Source: Betaproteobacteria bacterium RIFCSPLOWO2_02_FULL_67_26 (GTDB lineage: Bacteria; Pseudomonadota; Gammaproteobacteria; Burkholderiales; SG8-41). From it: 54,736 nt of DNA. The position numbers and the translations under genes were made by a program. Below are positions 28,478 to 37,287 of this stretch, in pieces (positions within the stretch are counted from its first letter, which is position 1; every line of letters starts with the position of its first letter). Below the pieces are notes generated by a model, which was not told the origin of the DNA, did no database searches, and saw nothing but the letters and a program-made list of their open reading frames with translations. The DNA is taken from NCBI GenBank assembly GCA_001771935.1, contig MERD01000111.1:1-54736 (forward strand). The letters run 5' to 3'.

Positions 28478-28525
28478 GGTCCACCTCCGGATCCGTGTAT
28501 CGTGCAATTCCCGCGCTATTGGCGC

Positions 28526-29464
28526 CTACGCAACACCTGCTTCGTGCGCCTGCCGGTCGGCATGGTAGCTGGAACGCACGAGCGGACCGCACGCGGCGTG
28601 CACGAAGCCCATCTCGTGCGCCATGCGCGCGAAGCCGTCGAACACCGCAGGCTCGGCATAACGCGCGACCGGCAGGTGGTGCGCCGAGGGCTGCAGGTAC
28701 TGGCCGATGGTGAGCATGTCCACGCCGTGCGCGCGCAGGTCGCGCAGGACCTCGACGATTTCCGCGTCGGTTTCGCCGAGCCCCAGCATCAACCCCGACT
28801 TGGCGGGGGTCTGCGGGAAGCGCGCCTTGAAGTCCTTGAGCAGCCTGAGCGAGTTCCGGTAGTCGGCGCCGGGGCGCGCCTGGCGGTAGAGCCGGGGCAC
28901 GGTTTCGAGATTGTGGTTCATGACGTCCGGAGGCGAATCAGCAAGCGTATCGAGCGCGATCTCGAGCCGGCCGCGAAAATCCGGCACCAGCACCTCGATG
29001 CGGGTGCCCGGGGACAGATCGCGGACCGCCCGTATGCAATCGGCGAAATGCCGCGCGCCGCCGTCCCGCAAATCGTCGCGGTCCACGCTGGTAATGACCA
29101 CGTAGCGGAGCTTCAGCGCCGCGATGGTGCGCGCCAGGTTGACGGGTTCCCCGGCGTCGGGCGGCAGCGGTCTTCCGTGCGCGACGTCGCAGAACGGGCA
29201 GCGGCGCGTGCACAGATCGCCCAGGATCATGAAGGTCGCCGTGCCCTTGCCGAAGCACTCCCCGATGTTGGGGCAGCTCGCCTCCTCGCACACGGTGTGG
29301 AGGCGATGCTCGCGCAGAATTCTCTTGATCTCCTGGAAGCGCTCGCCGTTGCCGAGGCGAACACGGATCCACTCGGGCTTGGCGAGCGGCGCGGCCGGCA
29401 CCACCTTCACCGGAATGCGCGCCGTCTTGAGCCGGCCTTTCTGTTTTTCGCCCGCCGCGCTCAC
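28526..29464 (-). CDS. lipA: Lipoyl synthase
   Basis: Radical SAM enzyme that inserts two sulfurs into protein-bound octanoyl groups. 312 residues. Both iron-sulfur clusters are visible: the auxiliary cluster Cys59, 64, 70 ([12 protein letters not shown]) and the radical SAM cluster Cys85, 89, 92 (CTRRCPFCD). The conserved C-terminal RSSYHAD supplies the Ser ligand. It starts at a GTG that overlaps the lipB stop (GTGA). A longer open frame upstream is only the lipB complement in another phase. It serves lipoyl domains such as that on LpdA here. Confidence 0.96.
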   Translation of the reverse strand: MSAAGEKQKGRLKTARIPVKVVPAAPLAKPEWIRVRLGNGERFQEIKRILREHRLHTVCEEASCPNIGECFGKGTATFMILGDLCTRRCPFCDVAHGRPLPPDAGEPVNLARTIAALKLRYVVITSVDRDDLRDGGARHFADCIRAVRDLSPGTRIEVLVPDFRGRLEIALDTLADSPPDVMNHNLETVPRLYRQARPGADYRNSLRLLKDFKARFPQTPAKSGLMLGLGETDAEIVEVLRDLRAHGVDMLTIGQYLQPSAHHLPVARYAEPAVFDGFARMAHEMGFVHAACGPLVRSSYHADRQAHEAGVA

Positions 29465-30120
29465 GGCAGCCGGTCCAGCAGATGCCCGACGAGCTTCTCG
29501 CCCACGGCTTGCACGCCATCGACCACGCCGAGGTCGCGCGCCTGGGTCACGGCCAGCCCGGAGTAGCCGCACGGGTCGATCGCGTGAAAGGGGGAAAGGT
29601 CCATGTCGGCGTTCAAGGCAAGTCCGTGATAGGAGCAGCCATTGCGGATGCGCAGCCCGAGCGCCGCGATCTTGGCGCCGTCGACATACACGCCGGGGGC
29701 GTCGGCCCGCCCTTCGCCCGCGATCCCGTAAGCCGCGAGCAAGTCTATCACGGCCATTTCCATCGTCCGCACCAGCGACCGCACCGTGAGCCCGTTGCGC
29801 CGCAGATCGAGGAGAAGGTAGACGACGATCTGGCCGGGCCCATGATAAGTGATCTGGCCGCCGCGGTCGGTCTTGATCACGGGTATGCCATTCGCGGCGC
29901 GCGGCAGGTGCTCCGATCGCCCGGCGACGCCGAGCGTGTAGACCGGCGGGTGCTCGGTGAGCCACAACTCGTCGGCGCCGCCGGCGCCGCGCCGCGCGGT
30001 GAATTCCTGCATCGCGCGCCAGGCGGGCTCGTACAACGTGCGGCCGAGCCGGCGCACGGCCACGTCCGACACGGGCCCGTGCCCGGCCGCGACGCCGGTT
30101 GCGATGCTGGCTGCGGTCAT
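29461..30120 (-). CDS. lipB: Octanoyl-[ACP]:protein N-octanoyltransferase
   Basis: Transfers octanoate from acyl carrier protein to lipoyl domains, the step before LipA. 219 residues with the LipB signature [18 protein letters not shown], the Lys motif [11 protein letters not shown] and the acyl-accepting Cys in IDPCGYSG. Directly coupled to lipA. In related genomes dac, dat and ybeD precede it without interruption; here two plus-strand genes lie between lipB and ybeD. Confidence 0.96.
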   Translation of the reverse strand: MTAASIATGVAAGHGPVSDVAVRRLGRTLYEPAWRAMQEFTARRGAGGADELWLTEHPPVYTLGVAGRSEHLPRAANGIPVIKTDRGGQITYHGPGQIVVYLLLDLRRNGLTVRSLVRTMEMAVIDLLAAYGIAGEGRADAPGVYVDGAKIAALGLRIRNGCSYHGLALNADMDLSPFHAIDPCGYSGLAVTQARDLGVVDGVQAVGEKLVGHLLDRLP

Positions 30121-30198
30121 GGGGCTTCTGGCAAGATCATAAGAACGATAGCAAAATGCTGCAACTTTCGTGGGATCGCGCTCACTAATGGGTCAATC

Positions 30199-30687
30199 AT
30201 GATAATGGAACGGGTATCGATGCCGGCAATCGCCGCAGCACTGGCGCTCGCAGCGGGCGTCGCCGCTGCGTCCGAAACCACGGGCGATTACGCGACTGAC
30301 CTCGGCCGTGTCTACGGGGGATACCAGCGGATGCTCGCGATGAAGGAGGCCTGCGACACCGCGGTTCCCCCCGCCCGTGCCGCGAACGAGAAGGCGTTCA
30401 CGGCATGGCAGGCGCGGCACCGCGCGCTGATCCAGGACCTGCAGCGCCGGGTCACGGCGATGATCCGGCTCGCCTCGAAGGACCCGCAGGAATACGCGCG
30501 CAACCTCGGCAAGTACGAGGGCGAGATCCTCCAGGAGCGGCAGGAGTACAAGGATCTTCTGCTTGCGCTGGGGCCGGACGACCTGAGCGAGCAGTGCCAG
30601 CGCGTGCCGGAGATGCTGAAGGGTCCCGGCGCGGACCTCGGCAAGGTCTACGCGGCCGAGTGGGCGACCATCCGCAAGCGCAAGTGA
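30199..30687 (+). CDS. Small secreted protein of unknown function
   Basis: A 162-residue protein with a signal peptide (MPAIAAALALAAGVAAAS, cleavage near residue 24) and a helical, charged mature part with two Cys residues (EACDTA, SEQCQRV) that could form a disulfide. I recognise no family. The ATG at 30199 gives the longest plausible start; ATGs at 30205 and 30220 are possible. It is divergent from lipB (78-base gap) and followed by the THX gene. Confidence 0.65.
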   Translation: MIMERVSMPAIAAALALAAGVAAASETTGDYATDLGRVYGGYQRMLAMKEACDTAVPPARAANEKAFTAWQARHRALIQDLQRRVTAMIRLASKDPQEYARNLGKYEGEILQERQEYKDLLLALGPDDLSEQCQRVPEMLKGPGADLGKVYAAEWATIRKRK

Positions 30688-30747
30688 CGGATTTGTACCC
30701 TACGCGGTGTACAATCGCGCCGGTTCGTTACAAAATGGAGAGACACG

Positions 30748-30852
30748 ATGGGCAAGGGTGATCAGCGCACGCGGCGCGGCAAGCTGTTCCGCGGCAGTTA
30801 CGGCAAAACACGCCCCGGCAGGAAGAAGAAAAAGAAATCTAGAGCACCATGA
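30748..30852 (+). CDS. 30S ribosomal protein THX
   Basis: A 34-residue, very basic protein beginning MGKGDQRTRRGKLFRGSYG and ending in a run of Lys residues. This matches the bTHX family, a small protein that sits at the top of the 30S head in Thermus and is annotated in many betaproteobacteria. Its ATG follows a GGAGAG ribosome-binding site. A TACAAT at 30710-30715 may be its -10 box. The 3' end overlaps the convergent ybeD gene by 14 bases. Confidence 0.85.
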   Translation: MGKGDQRTRRGKLFRGSYGKTRPGRKKKKKSRAP

Positions 30853-31102
30853 CCACCATCGGGTGGTCGCAGAGCTCCTGGTAAAGCCCTTCGAGCTGCT
30901 CGCGCGAGGTCGCGCGAATCACGCAGGTGACGCTCAGGTACTTGCCGCGCTTGCTCGTCTTCATCTCCATGGCCGCCCCGTCGAAGTCGGGCGCGTGGCG
31001 CCGCACGACGCCCAGGACGGCCTGCGCGAAGCCCGCCTGGCTATGCCCGAGGATCTTGATGGGGAAATCGCAGGGATACTCGAGCAGCGTCGGCTCGATC
31101 AT
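30839..31102 (-). CDS. ybeD: YbeD/DUF493 family protein
   Basis: An 87-residue protein of the DUF493 (YbeD) family, with YPCDFPIKILGHSQAGF near the start and an ACT-like fold expected. It is usually found between dac/dat and lipB and has been proposed as a regulator of lipoate-related steps, but the function is not established. It follows dat by 12 bases on the same strand and overlaps THX at the 3' end. Confidence 0.9.
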   Translation of the reverse strand: MIEPTLLEYPCDFPIKILGHSQAGFAQAVLGVVRRHAPDFDGAAMEMKTSKRGKYLSVTCVIRATSREQLEGLYQELCDHPMVVMVL

Positions 31103-31114
31103 CGCGGTACGGGT

Positions 31115-31981
31115 CTACGCCGCCTGGCGCATGACCTTGCGCTTGAATTCCTGGAACGCCTGGTGGACCCGCCTGAACACGGGGCCCGGCTTGCCGGTTG
31201 CTATGGGCCTGCCATCGAGCGTGACGACCGCCAGTACTTCCTTGGTCGACGAGGTTACCCAGAGCTCGTCGGCGCTCCGCACCTCCTGCTCCGGGATCTC
31301 ACGCAGCTCGATTGGAATCGCGCACGCGGCCGCCAGCTCGAGCACGACGTCGTAGGTAATGCCGGGCAGGATCAGGTGGTTCTTCGGCGGCGCGAGCAGC
31401 TTGCCGTTCCTGACGGCGAAAACGTTGCTCGCGGAGGCTTCGGTAAGGTAACCGTCCCGGAACAGCACGACTTCGGCCGCCCCGGCTTCGGCCGCGGACT
31501 GCCGCAGCAGGCAGTTGCCCACCAGCGAGACCGATTTGACGTCGCACTTGAGCCAGCGGTAATCGGTCGCCGTGATGCAGGCCACGCCGTTGTCGATCAG
31601 CTCCCGTGCCGGGGTCGCGAGCGGGCTCGACATCATGAAGACGGTCTGCCGGGCTTCCACCGGAAAGGCATGATCGCGCCGCGCCACGCCGCGCGTGACC
31701 TGAAGGTAAATCGACTGGTCTTCGCCGGCGTGGCGCCCGACGAGGTCGTGAATCAGCCGGGTCCATTCGGCATCGGTCATGGGATTGGCGAGCCGGATCG
31801 CGTCGAGGCTGTGCTGCAACCGCCGCAGGTGCTCCGGCAGGCGGAACGGGCGGCGCGAGTAGACCGGGATGACTTCGTAGACCCCGTCGCCGAAGATGAA
31901 GCCGCGGTCCAGAACCGAGACGTGCGCTTTGTCGAGCGGCAGGAACTCGCCGTTGAGATATGCGATTTCGCTCATCTTCAA
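31115..31981 (-). CDS. dat: D-amino-acid aminotransferase, class IV PLP enzyme
   Basis: PLP-dependent class IV aminotransferase of 288 residues. Features: YLNGEFLPLDKAHVSVLDRG, FGDGVYEVIPVY, the PLP Lys in CDVKSVSLVGNCLL near residue 148 and GYLTEASASNVFAV near 180. The dac-dat pairing points to D-alanine/D-glutamate interconversion for peptidoglycan rather than the branched-chain enzyme IlvE or aminodeoxychorismate lyase. Those alternatives share the fold and cannot be fully excluded. An ATG at 31975 is an alternative start. Confidence 0.88.
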   Translation of the reverse strand: MKMSEIAYLNGEFLPLDKAHVSVLDRGFIFGDGVYEVIPVYSRRPFRLPEHLRRLQHSLDAIRLANPMTDAEWTRLIHDLVGRHAGEDQSIYLQVTRGVARRDHAFPVEARQTVFMMSSPLATPARELIDNGVACITATDYRWLKCDVKSVSLVGNCLLRQSAAEAGAAEVVLFRDGYLTEASASNVFAVRNGKLLAPPKNHLILPGITYDVVLELAAACAIPIELREIPEQEVRSADELWVTSSTKEVLAVVTLDGRPIATGKPGPVFRRVHQAFQEFKRKVMRQAA

Positions 31982-32048
31982 CCTCGCTCAAGTGCAATCG
32001 CCGATGGCCGCATGAAGTCTACACCCAATCAAAAAGGGCGGAACCGCA

Positions 32049-33185
32049 TTAACGGAACAACAGCCGCAGCGCATCCCAGCCGCGCCCCAGGATGCCGGCG
32101 ACCGGCACGCTTTCGAGCGCCACGACGGGGATTTCCCGGAACGGCTTGCCGTCCAGCGTGAGCCTGAGCGTGCCGACGTTCTGGCCGACGCTGATCGGGG
32201 CGAGCAGCGGCTGCACGCTGTCGACGACGGCCTTGAGCTTTTCCGCGCCGCCCCGGGGCACGGTCAGATGGAGATCGCTCCGGAAACCCGCTTTCACGCT
32301 GTTGGCCGCGCCCTTGTACACCTCCAGCGTTGCGACGGGCTGGCTCCCGGAATAGAGGCGCACGCCCTCGTAGGACTGAAAGCCATGGTTGAGCAGCTTC
32401 TGGCTTTCGGCCGCGCGCGCCGCTTCGCTCGCCGCGCCGAGCACCACCGACACGAGCCGCCGTTCGCCGCGCCGGGCGGTGGTGATCAGGCAATAGCCCG
32501 CGTTCTCCGTATAGCCGGTCTTCATGCCGTCGACCGTCGGGTCGGTCCAGAGCAGGCGGTTGCGGTTGGCCTGCGTGATGTTGTTGTAGTGGTATTCCCT
32601 CTGCGAATAGAGCGGGAAGTACTCCGGAAAATCCCGGATCACGGCCGCCGCGAGCGCGGCGAGGTCCTGCGCGGTGGAATAGTGCTGAGGATGCGGCAGG
32701 CCCGTCGCGTTGACGAAGTGGGTGTTCATGAGGCCGAGCCGCTGCGCCTCGCGGTTCATCATTTCGGCGAACGCTTCTTCGGTGCCGGCGATCGCCTCGG
32801 CGAGCGCGATGCACGCGTCGTTGCCGGACTGGATGATCATGCCGCGGACGAGCTCGTCGACGGTCACCGCTTTCCTCGGCTCGATGAACATGCGCGAGCC
32901 CACGGCGCGCCACGCAAACTCGGAAACGGGCACGGCCTGGTCGGGGCGGATCCGCTTCTGCTTGAGGGCGGTGAACGTGAGGTAGGCGGTCATCAGCTTG
33001 GTGAGGGATGCCGGCTCCACTCGTTGCTGCGGGTTGTGCGCGACCAGCGCCTGCCTGCTGTGAAAATCGACGAGCAGGTAGGCCCTCGCCGCGATGGCGG
33101 GAGCGGGCGGTGCGGGAAACGCGGCTTGCTGGGCGGAAAGGACGGCGGGTACTGCCGACAGCAGGAGAATCAGAAGCAGACGCAT
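32049..33185 (-). CDS. dacC: D-alanyl-D-alanine carboxypeptidase (PBP5/6 type)
   Basis: Periplasmic enzyme that trims the terminal D-Ala from peptidoglycan stem peptides. 378 residues: signal peptide (MRLLLILLLSAVPAVLSAQQ), S11 peptidase domain with SLTK (catalytic Ser60, Lys63), SGN and KTG motifs, and a C-terminal PBP5-type domain ending in an amphipathic tail (ILGRGWDALRLLFR) that would bind the membrane. The ATG at 33185 directly precedes the signal peptide. It heads the dac-dat-ybeD run. The exact paralog (dacA or dacC) cannot be told. Confidence 0.92.
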   Translation of the reverse strand: MRLLLILLLSAVPAVLSAQQAAFPAPPAPAIAARAYLLVDFHSRQALVAHNPQQRVEPASLTKLMTAYLTFTALKQKRIRPDQAVPVSEFAWRAVGSRMFIEPRKAVTVDELVRGMIIQSGNDACIALAEAIAGTEEAFAEMMNREAQRLGLMNTHFVNATGLPHPQHYSTAQDLAALAAAVIRDFPEYFPLYSQREYHYNNITQANRNRLLWTDPTVDGMKTGYTENAGYCLITTARRGERRLVSVVLGAASEAARAAESQKLLNHGFQSYEGVRLYSGSQPVATLEVYKGAANSVKAGFRSDLHLTVPRGGAEKLKAVVDSVQPLLAPISVGQNVGTLRLTLDGKPFREIPVVALESVPVAGILGRGWDALRLLFR

Positions 33186-33269
33186 GGGTTGGCGCCGATT
33201 ATAGCCCGCCATCATCAAGGCGCGCAATAAAATCGATAAAAAACAACAGCATTTTCCTGCGGCGGGGGC

Positions 33270-33297
33270 CTTGAAAACCCGCTATGGAGTCCCATAT
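33270..33297 (+). promoter_or_regulatory. Sigma-32 (RpoH) type heat-shock promoter of hsp20
   Basis: CTTGAAA at 33270-33276 and CCCATAT at 33291-33297, separated by 14 bases. This fits the RpoH consensus CTTGAAA-N(11-16)-CCCCATNT closely. It lies about 50 bases before the hsp20 ATG, so the leader would be about 45 nucleotides. Confidence 0.8.
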
Positions 33298-33347
33298 TTC
33301 CAATTGTCGGCGCCACCCGCGCCCCACTGAACAGAAGGAGATCGAAA

Positions 33348-33773
33348 ATGGCAAGCATCACCCGTTTCAACCCGTTCGACGAGACGATTGACGACCTGTT
33401 TCGCGGCTTTTTCGTGCGCCCGGTGAGCTATGAAGGTGCCGCCGGCGCGGCGCAATTCCGCGTGGACGTCGCCGAGAACGACAAGGCCTATACGCTGCGC
33501 GCCGAGATTCCCGGCGTCAAGAAAGACGATATCCAGATCACGATCGACGGCGACACCGTCGCGATCGGCGCCGAAGCAAGGAACGAGAAGGACGTGAAGA
33601 ACGGCGACCGCGTGCTGCGCACCGAGCGCACCTTCGGCAAGGTCTACCGCGCGTTCACGCTCGGCCAGGCGGTCGATGAGACCTCGGCGGCGGCCAGGTA
33701 CGCCGACGGCGTGCTGGAGCTCACGCTGCCCAAGAAGGCCGCGGTGCAGGCGAAGCGCATCGCCATCCAGTAA
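33348..33773 (+). CDS. Hsp20/alpha-crystallin family small heat-shock protein
   Basis: ATP-independent holdase chaperone that binds unfolding proteins. 141 residues with an alpha-crystallin domain (about 42-130: FRVDVAENDKAYTLRAEIPG, VLELTLPKK) and a C-terminal IAI anchoring motif (KRIAIQ) for oligomer assembly. It has a strong ribosome-binding site (AAGGAGAT), a sigma-32-type promoter and its own terminator, so it forms a single-gene heat-shock unit. Confidence 0.95.
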   Translation: MASITRFNPFDETIDDLFRGFFVRPVSYEGAAGAAQFRVDVAENDKAYTLRAEIPGVKKDDIQITIDGDTVAIGAEARNEKDVKNGDRVLRTERTFGKVYRAFTLGQAVDETSAAARYADGVLELTLPKKAAVQAKRIAIQ

Positions 33774-33776
33774 ATG

Positions 33777-33806
33777 TTAAACCGGCAGGCTGTGCCGCCG
33801 GTTTAA
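33777..33806 (+). other. Perfect 10-bp inverted repeat after hsp20
   Basis: TTAAACCGGC at 33777-33786 pairs exactly with GCCGGTTTAA at 33797-33806, with a 10-base loop. It has no T-run of its own and precedes the terminator hairpin. It may protect the hsp20 mRNA 3' end or assist termination. Confidence 0.5.
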
Positions 33807-34781
<975 letters not shown>

Positions 34782-34797
34782 TGCGCGGGTCCCGCGC

Positions 34798-35442
34798 ATG
34801 AGCTTCGGCAGGGTGTGGATATTCGACCTGGACAACACCCTCCACAACGCGCGCCCGCACATCTTTCCGCACATCAATCGCGCGATGACGGAGTACCTCC
34901 AGGCCCACCTCGGGCTGGACGAAGCCGCGGCCGCCGAGCTGCGGCGCCACTACTGGAGGCGCTACGGCGCGACGCTGCTCGGGCTCATGCGTCATCATGC
35001 AATCGATCCCCGGCACTTCCTGTGGCACACGCACCAGCTCCCGAAGCTCGACCGGATGCTCGTGCCCGAGCCGCGGCTGCGCGCGACCCTGCGGCGCCTG
35101 CCCGGGCGCAAGCTCGTGTTCTCCAACGCCCCGGTGCATTATTCGCGCGCGGTGCTCGACGCGCTCGGAGTCGCCGATCTCTTCGATGACGTGTTCACGA
35201 TCGAGCACACCCGCTACCGCCCCAAGCCCGACAGCTACGGGTTCCTCCGGCTGTGCCGCACCAACCGCCTCAAGCCGCAACGCTGTATCATGGTGGAGGA
35301 TTCCCTCGACAACCTGCGCACCGCGGGCCGGCTTGGCCTGAAGACGGTGTGGGTGACCCGGGCGGCCCGGGCGCCGGGTTACGTGGACGTGAAGATCACG
35401 GACCTCGCGCAGTTGCCCCGACTGCTGGCTCACTTAAAATAG
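34798..35442 (+). CDS. HAD-superfamily pyrimidine 5'-nucleotidase
   Basis: A 214-residue HAD phosphatase. Motif I is IFDLDNTLHNA (nucleophile Asp and general acid Asp near residues 10-12), motif II LVFSNAP near 107, and motif III/IV KPDSYGF with MVEDSLDNL near 160-168. The alpha-helical cap resembles the SDT1/PHM8 pyrimidine 5'-nucleotidases, which dephosphorylate UMP and CMP. The actual substrate is inferred from family only. It starts 16 bases after argB and is followed by slmA after 26 bases, so the three are probably cotranscribed. Confidence 0.88.
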   Translation: MSFGRVWIFDLDNTLHNARPHIFPHINRAMTEYLQAHLGLDEAAAAELRRHYWRRYGATLLGLMRHHAIDPRHFLWHTHQLPKLDRMLVPEPRLRATLRRLPGRKLVFSNAPVHYSRAVLDALGVADLFDDVFTIEHTRYRPKPDSYGFLRLCRTNRLKPQRCIMVEDSLDNLRTAGRLGLKTVWVTRAARAPGYVDVKITDLAQLPRLLAHLK

Positions 35443-35468
35443 GCACCCTGGAACGCGGGGTAACCGGG

Positions 35469-36056
35469 ATGGCGGAAAAGACGGGCGAGCGCAGGCACCA
35501 GATCCTGCAGACGCTGGCGCAGATGCTGGAGCAACCCGCGGGCGAGAAGGTGACCACCGCCGCGCTCGCCGCGCGCCTGAGCGTCTCGGAAGCCGCGCTC
35601 TACCGCCACTTCAAGGGCAAGGCCGAGATGTTCGAGGGGCTGATCGAATTCATCGAGCAGACGCTGTTCGCGCTCATCAACCGCATTACCGGCGAGGAGA
35701 AGAGCGGATTGCGCCAGCTCGAGGGCATCATGACGGTGCTGCTGGGTTTCGCGCAGAAGAACCGCGGCATGACCCGCGTGCTGATCGGCGACGCGCTGGT
35801 CAACGAGGACGACCGGCTGCAGTCTCGCATCAACCAGCTGCACGATCGCCTGGAGGCCGCGTTGAAGCAGGCGCTGCGATTCGGCGTGAGCCAGAAGGAG
35901 ATCGCGCCGGAGGTGGACATCACGGCGCAGGCGAACCTGCTCATGAGCTTCGTCACCGGGCGCTGGCACCAGTTCGCGAAAAGCGGCTTCAAGCGCGACC
36001 CGGCCGAGCTGTGGGCGAAGCAGTGGCGCCTGCTCATGGAGGGTGTGATCGCCTGA
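35469..36056 (+). CDS. slmA: Nucleoid occlusion factor SlmA
   Basis: TetR-fold DNA-binding protein that blocks FtsZ ring assembly over the nucleoid. 195 residues (E. coli 198). The helix-turn-helix TTAALAARLSVSEAALYRHF (about residues 36-55) and the following FKGKAEMFEGLIEFIE are characteristic. The argB-(HAD)-slmA order is conserved in related genomes. The ATG at 35469 is preferred over longer frames that only read the HAD gene out of phase. Confidence 0.93.
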   Translation: MAEKTGERRHQILQTLAQMLEQPAGEKVTTAALAARLSVSEAALYRHFKGKAEMFEGLIEFIEQTLFALINRITGEEKSGLRQLEGIMTVLLGFAQKNRGMTRVLIGDALVNEDDRLQSRINQLHDRLEAALKQALRFGVSQKEIAPEVDITAQANLLMSFVTGRWHQFAKSGFKRDPAELWAKQWRLLMEGVIA

Positions 36057-36098
36057 CGCGCGCCGCGCGCAACGAGGTTAACTTACGGGAGATTGGGC

Positions 36099-36446
36099 AT
36101 GGCCAACATAACCACACAGCAGCTTGCCGAGCTCATCGTCGGCGTTGCCCGCGCGCAGCAGGCGATCGTGGACGGCGTGGAAAGCCTCAAGGCGGGGTTC
36201 AAGAGCGGCCACCTGGGGCCGGCCCTCGACTATGCGGCGAAAAGCCGCGTCACCACCCGGCCGCTGACGCTTCAGGAGCTCCCGGCGCGCGTGCTGTTGC
36301 AGTGCATGGGACGCGCCGGGCCCAACATCGAACAGCTCACGCGCGACCTGGAGGCACTGCTCGGCGCCCACGCGGCCACCCCCGCCGCACCCGCGGCAAC
36401 GGCCGCCGCCCCTGCGGGCGGCACGCAATCGCTCGACATGACCTAG
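36099..36446 (+). CDS. Small protein of unknown function
   Basis: A 115-residue protein: an N-terminal helical region (ITTQQLAELIVGVARAQQAI), a basic middle part (ALDYAAKSRVTTRPLTLQEL) and a low-complexity Ala/Pro/Thr-rich tail. No signal peptide or membrane helix. A purine-rich ACGGGAG lies upstream of the ATG; a TTG two codons earlier is possible. I do not recognise the family. It follows slmA by 42 bases and is convergent with moeB. Confidence 0.6.
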   Translation: MANITTQQLAELIVGVARAQQAIVDGVESLKAGFKSGHLGPALDYAAKSRVTTRPLTLQELPARVLLQCMGRAGPNIEQLTRDLEALLGAHAATPAAPAATAAAPAGGTQSLDMT

Positions 36447-36464
36447 TACGTTCAGCGGTCGGGG

Positions 36465-37214
36465 TTACGCGTTCCCGCACACCGGGCAGGCCGGATCCTT
36501 CGCCAGTTTAATGGTGCGGACCTGCATGGTGAGCGCGTCGAGCAGCAGCAGCCGGCCCGCAAGCGTTTCACCCGCTCCAGTGACGAGTTTCAGCGCTTCC
36601 GCGGCCTGGATCGAGCCGACGATGCCGGTCAGCGGCGCGAACACCCCCATCACCGCGCAGCGCACGTCCTCCGACTCCCCGTGCTCCGGAAACAGGCAGG
36701 CGTAGCAGGGCGCGCCGCTCGCGCGCAGGTCGAACACCGCCACCTGGCCGTCAAAACGCACCGCGGCCCCCGAGACGAGCGGCTTCTTCAGCCGCACGCA
36801 CGCGCGGTTTGCCGCGTGGCGGGTAGCGAAGTTGTCACTGCCGTCGACCACGACGTCCGCGTCCGCGGCCAGTGTTTCGATGCGGCGCTGGTCCACGCGT
36901 TCCGCCAGCGCCGCGATACTGACCTCGGGATTGATCGCGGCGAGCGTGGCGCGCGCGGATTCGACTTTCCGGGTGCCGATGGCGCTGGTGCGGTGCACGA
37001 TCTGCCGCTGCAGGTTGGTGAGATCGACGTCCTCGTTGTCGCACAGAGTGAGGCGGCCCACGCCCGCGGAGGCGAGGTAGAGCGCGACGGGCGAGCCGAG
37101 GCCTCCCGCGCCGATCACGAGCACGCGCGCGGCGAGCAGCTTCTCCTGCCCCTCGATGCCGATCTGTGGCAGCAGGATGTGGCGGCTGTAACGCAGCAGC
37201 TGCTCGTCGTTCAT
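36465..37214 (-). CDS. moeB: Molybdopterin-synthase adenylyltransferase (MoeB/ThiF/HesA family)
   Basis: E1-like enzyme that adenylates the C-terminal Gly of MoaD (or ThiS-type partners). 249 residues, as in E. coli MoeB. Motifs: MNDEQLLRYSRHILLPQIG start, nucleotide loop VIGAGGLGSP near residue 33, NLQRQIVH, and two zinc-binding Cys pairs (CYAC and CPVC). Molybdopterin made with its help would be used by the molybdenum hydroxylase at 8862-11486. A ThiF role cannot be excluded. It lies last in the gpmI-envC-ctpA-moeB run. Confidence 0.9.
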   Translation of the reverse strand: MNDEQLLRYSRHILLPQIGIEGQEKLLAARVLVIGAGGLGSPVALYLASAGVGRLTLCDNEDVDLTNLQRQIVHRTSAIGTRKVESARATLAAINPEVSIAALAERVDQRRIETLAADADVVVDGSDNFATRHAANRACVRLKKPLVSGAAVRFDGQVAVFDLRASGAPCYACLFPEHGESEDVRCAVMGVFAPLTGIVGSIQAAEALKLVTGAGETLAGRLLLLDALTMQVRTIKLAKDPACPVCGNA

Positions 37215-37228
37215 GTTTTCGCGAGGCG

Positions 37229-37259
37229 GGAAACAAGACGCCCGGCTGGCGCCGGGCGT
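37229..37259 (-). terminator. Hairpin between ctpA and moeB
   Basis: ACGCCCGGC at 37238-37246 pairs perfectly with GCCGGGCGT at 37251-37259 around a four-base loop. On the minus-strand transcript it is followed by CTTGTTT, a weak U-tract. A partial terminator that lowers moeB expression would fit. Confidence 0.55.
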
Positions 37260-37287
37260 TGCCGACGGAAAACCCCGGGCGGCTGCC

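Noticed and set aside
29465-29965. LipA with a long N-terminal extension
   Set aside because: The extension is lipB read in another phase. LipA at 312 residues from the GTG has normal length.
36360-36430. Heptamer array in the Ala/Pro-rich tail of the small gene after slmA
   Set aside because: The GCC/ACC-rich sequence follows codon-level Ala/Thr/Pro repetition and shows no 7-base period.
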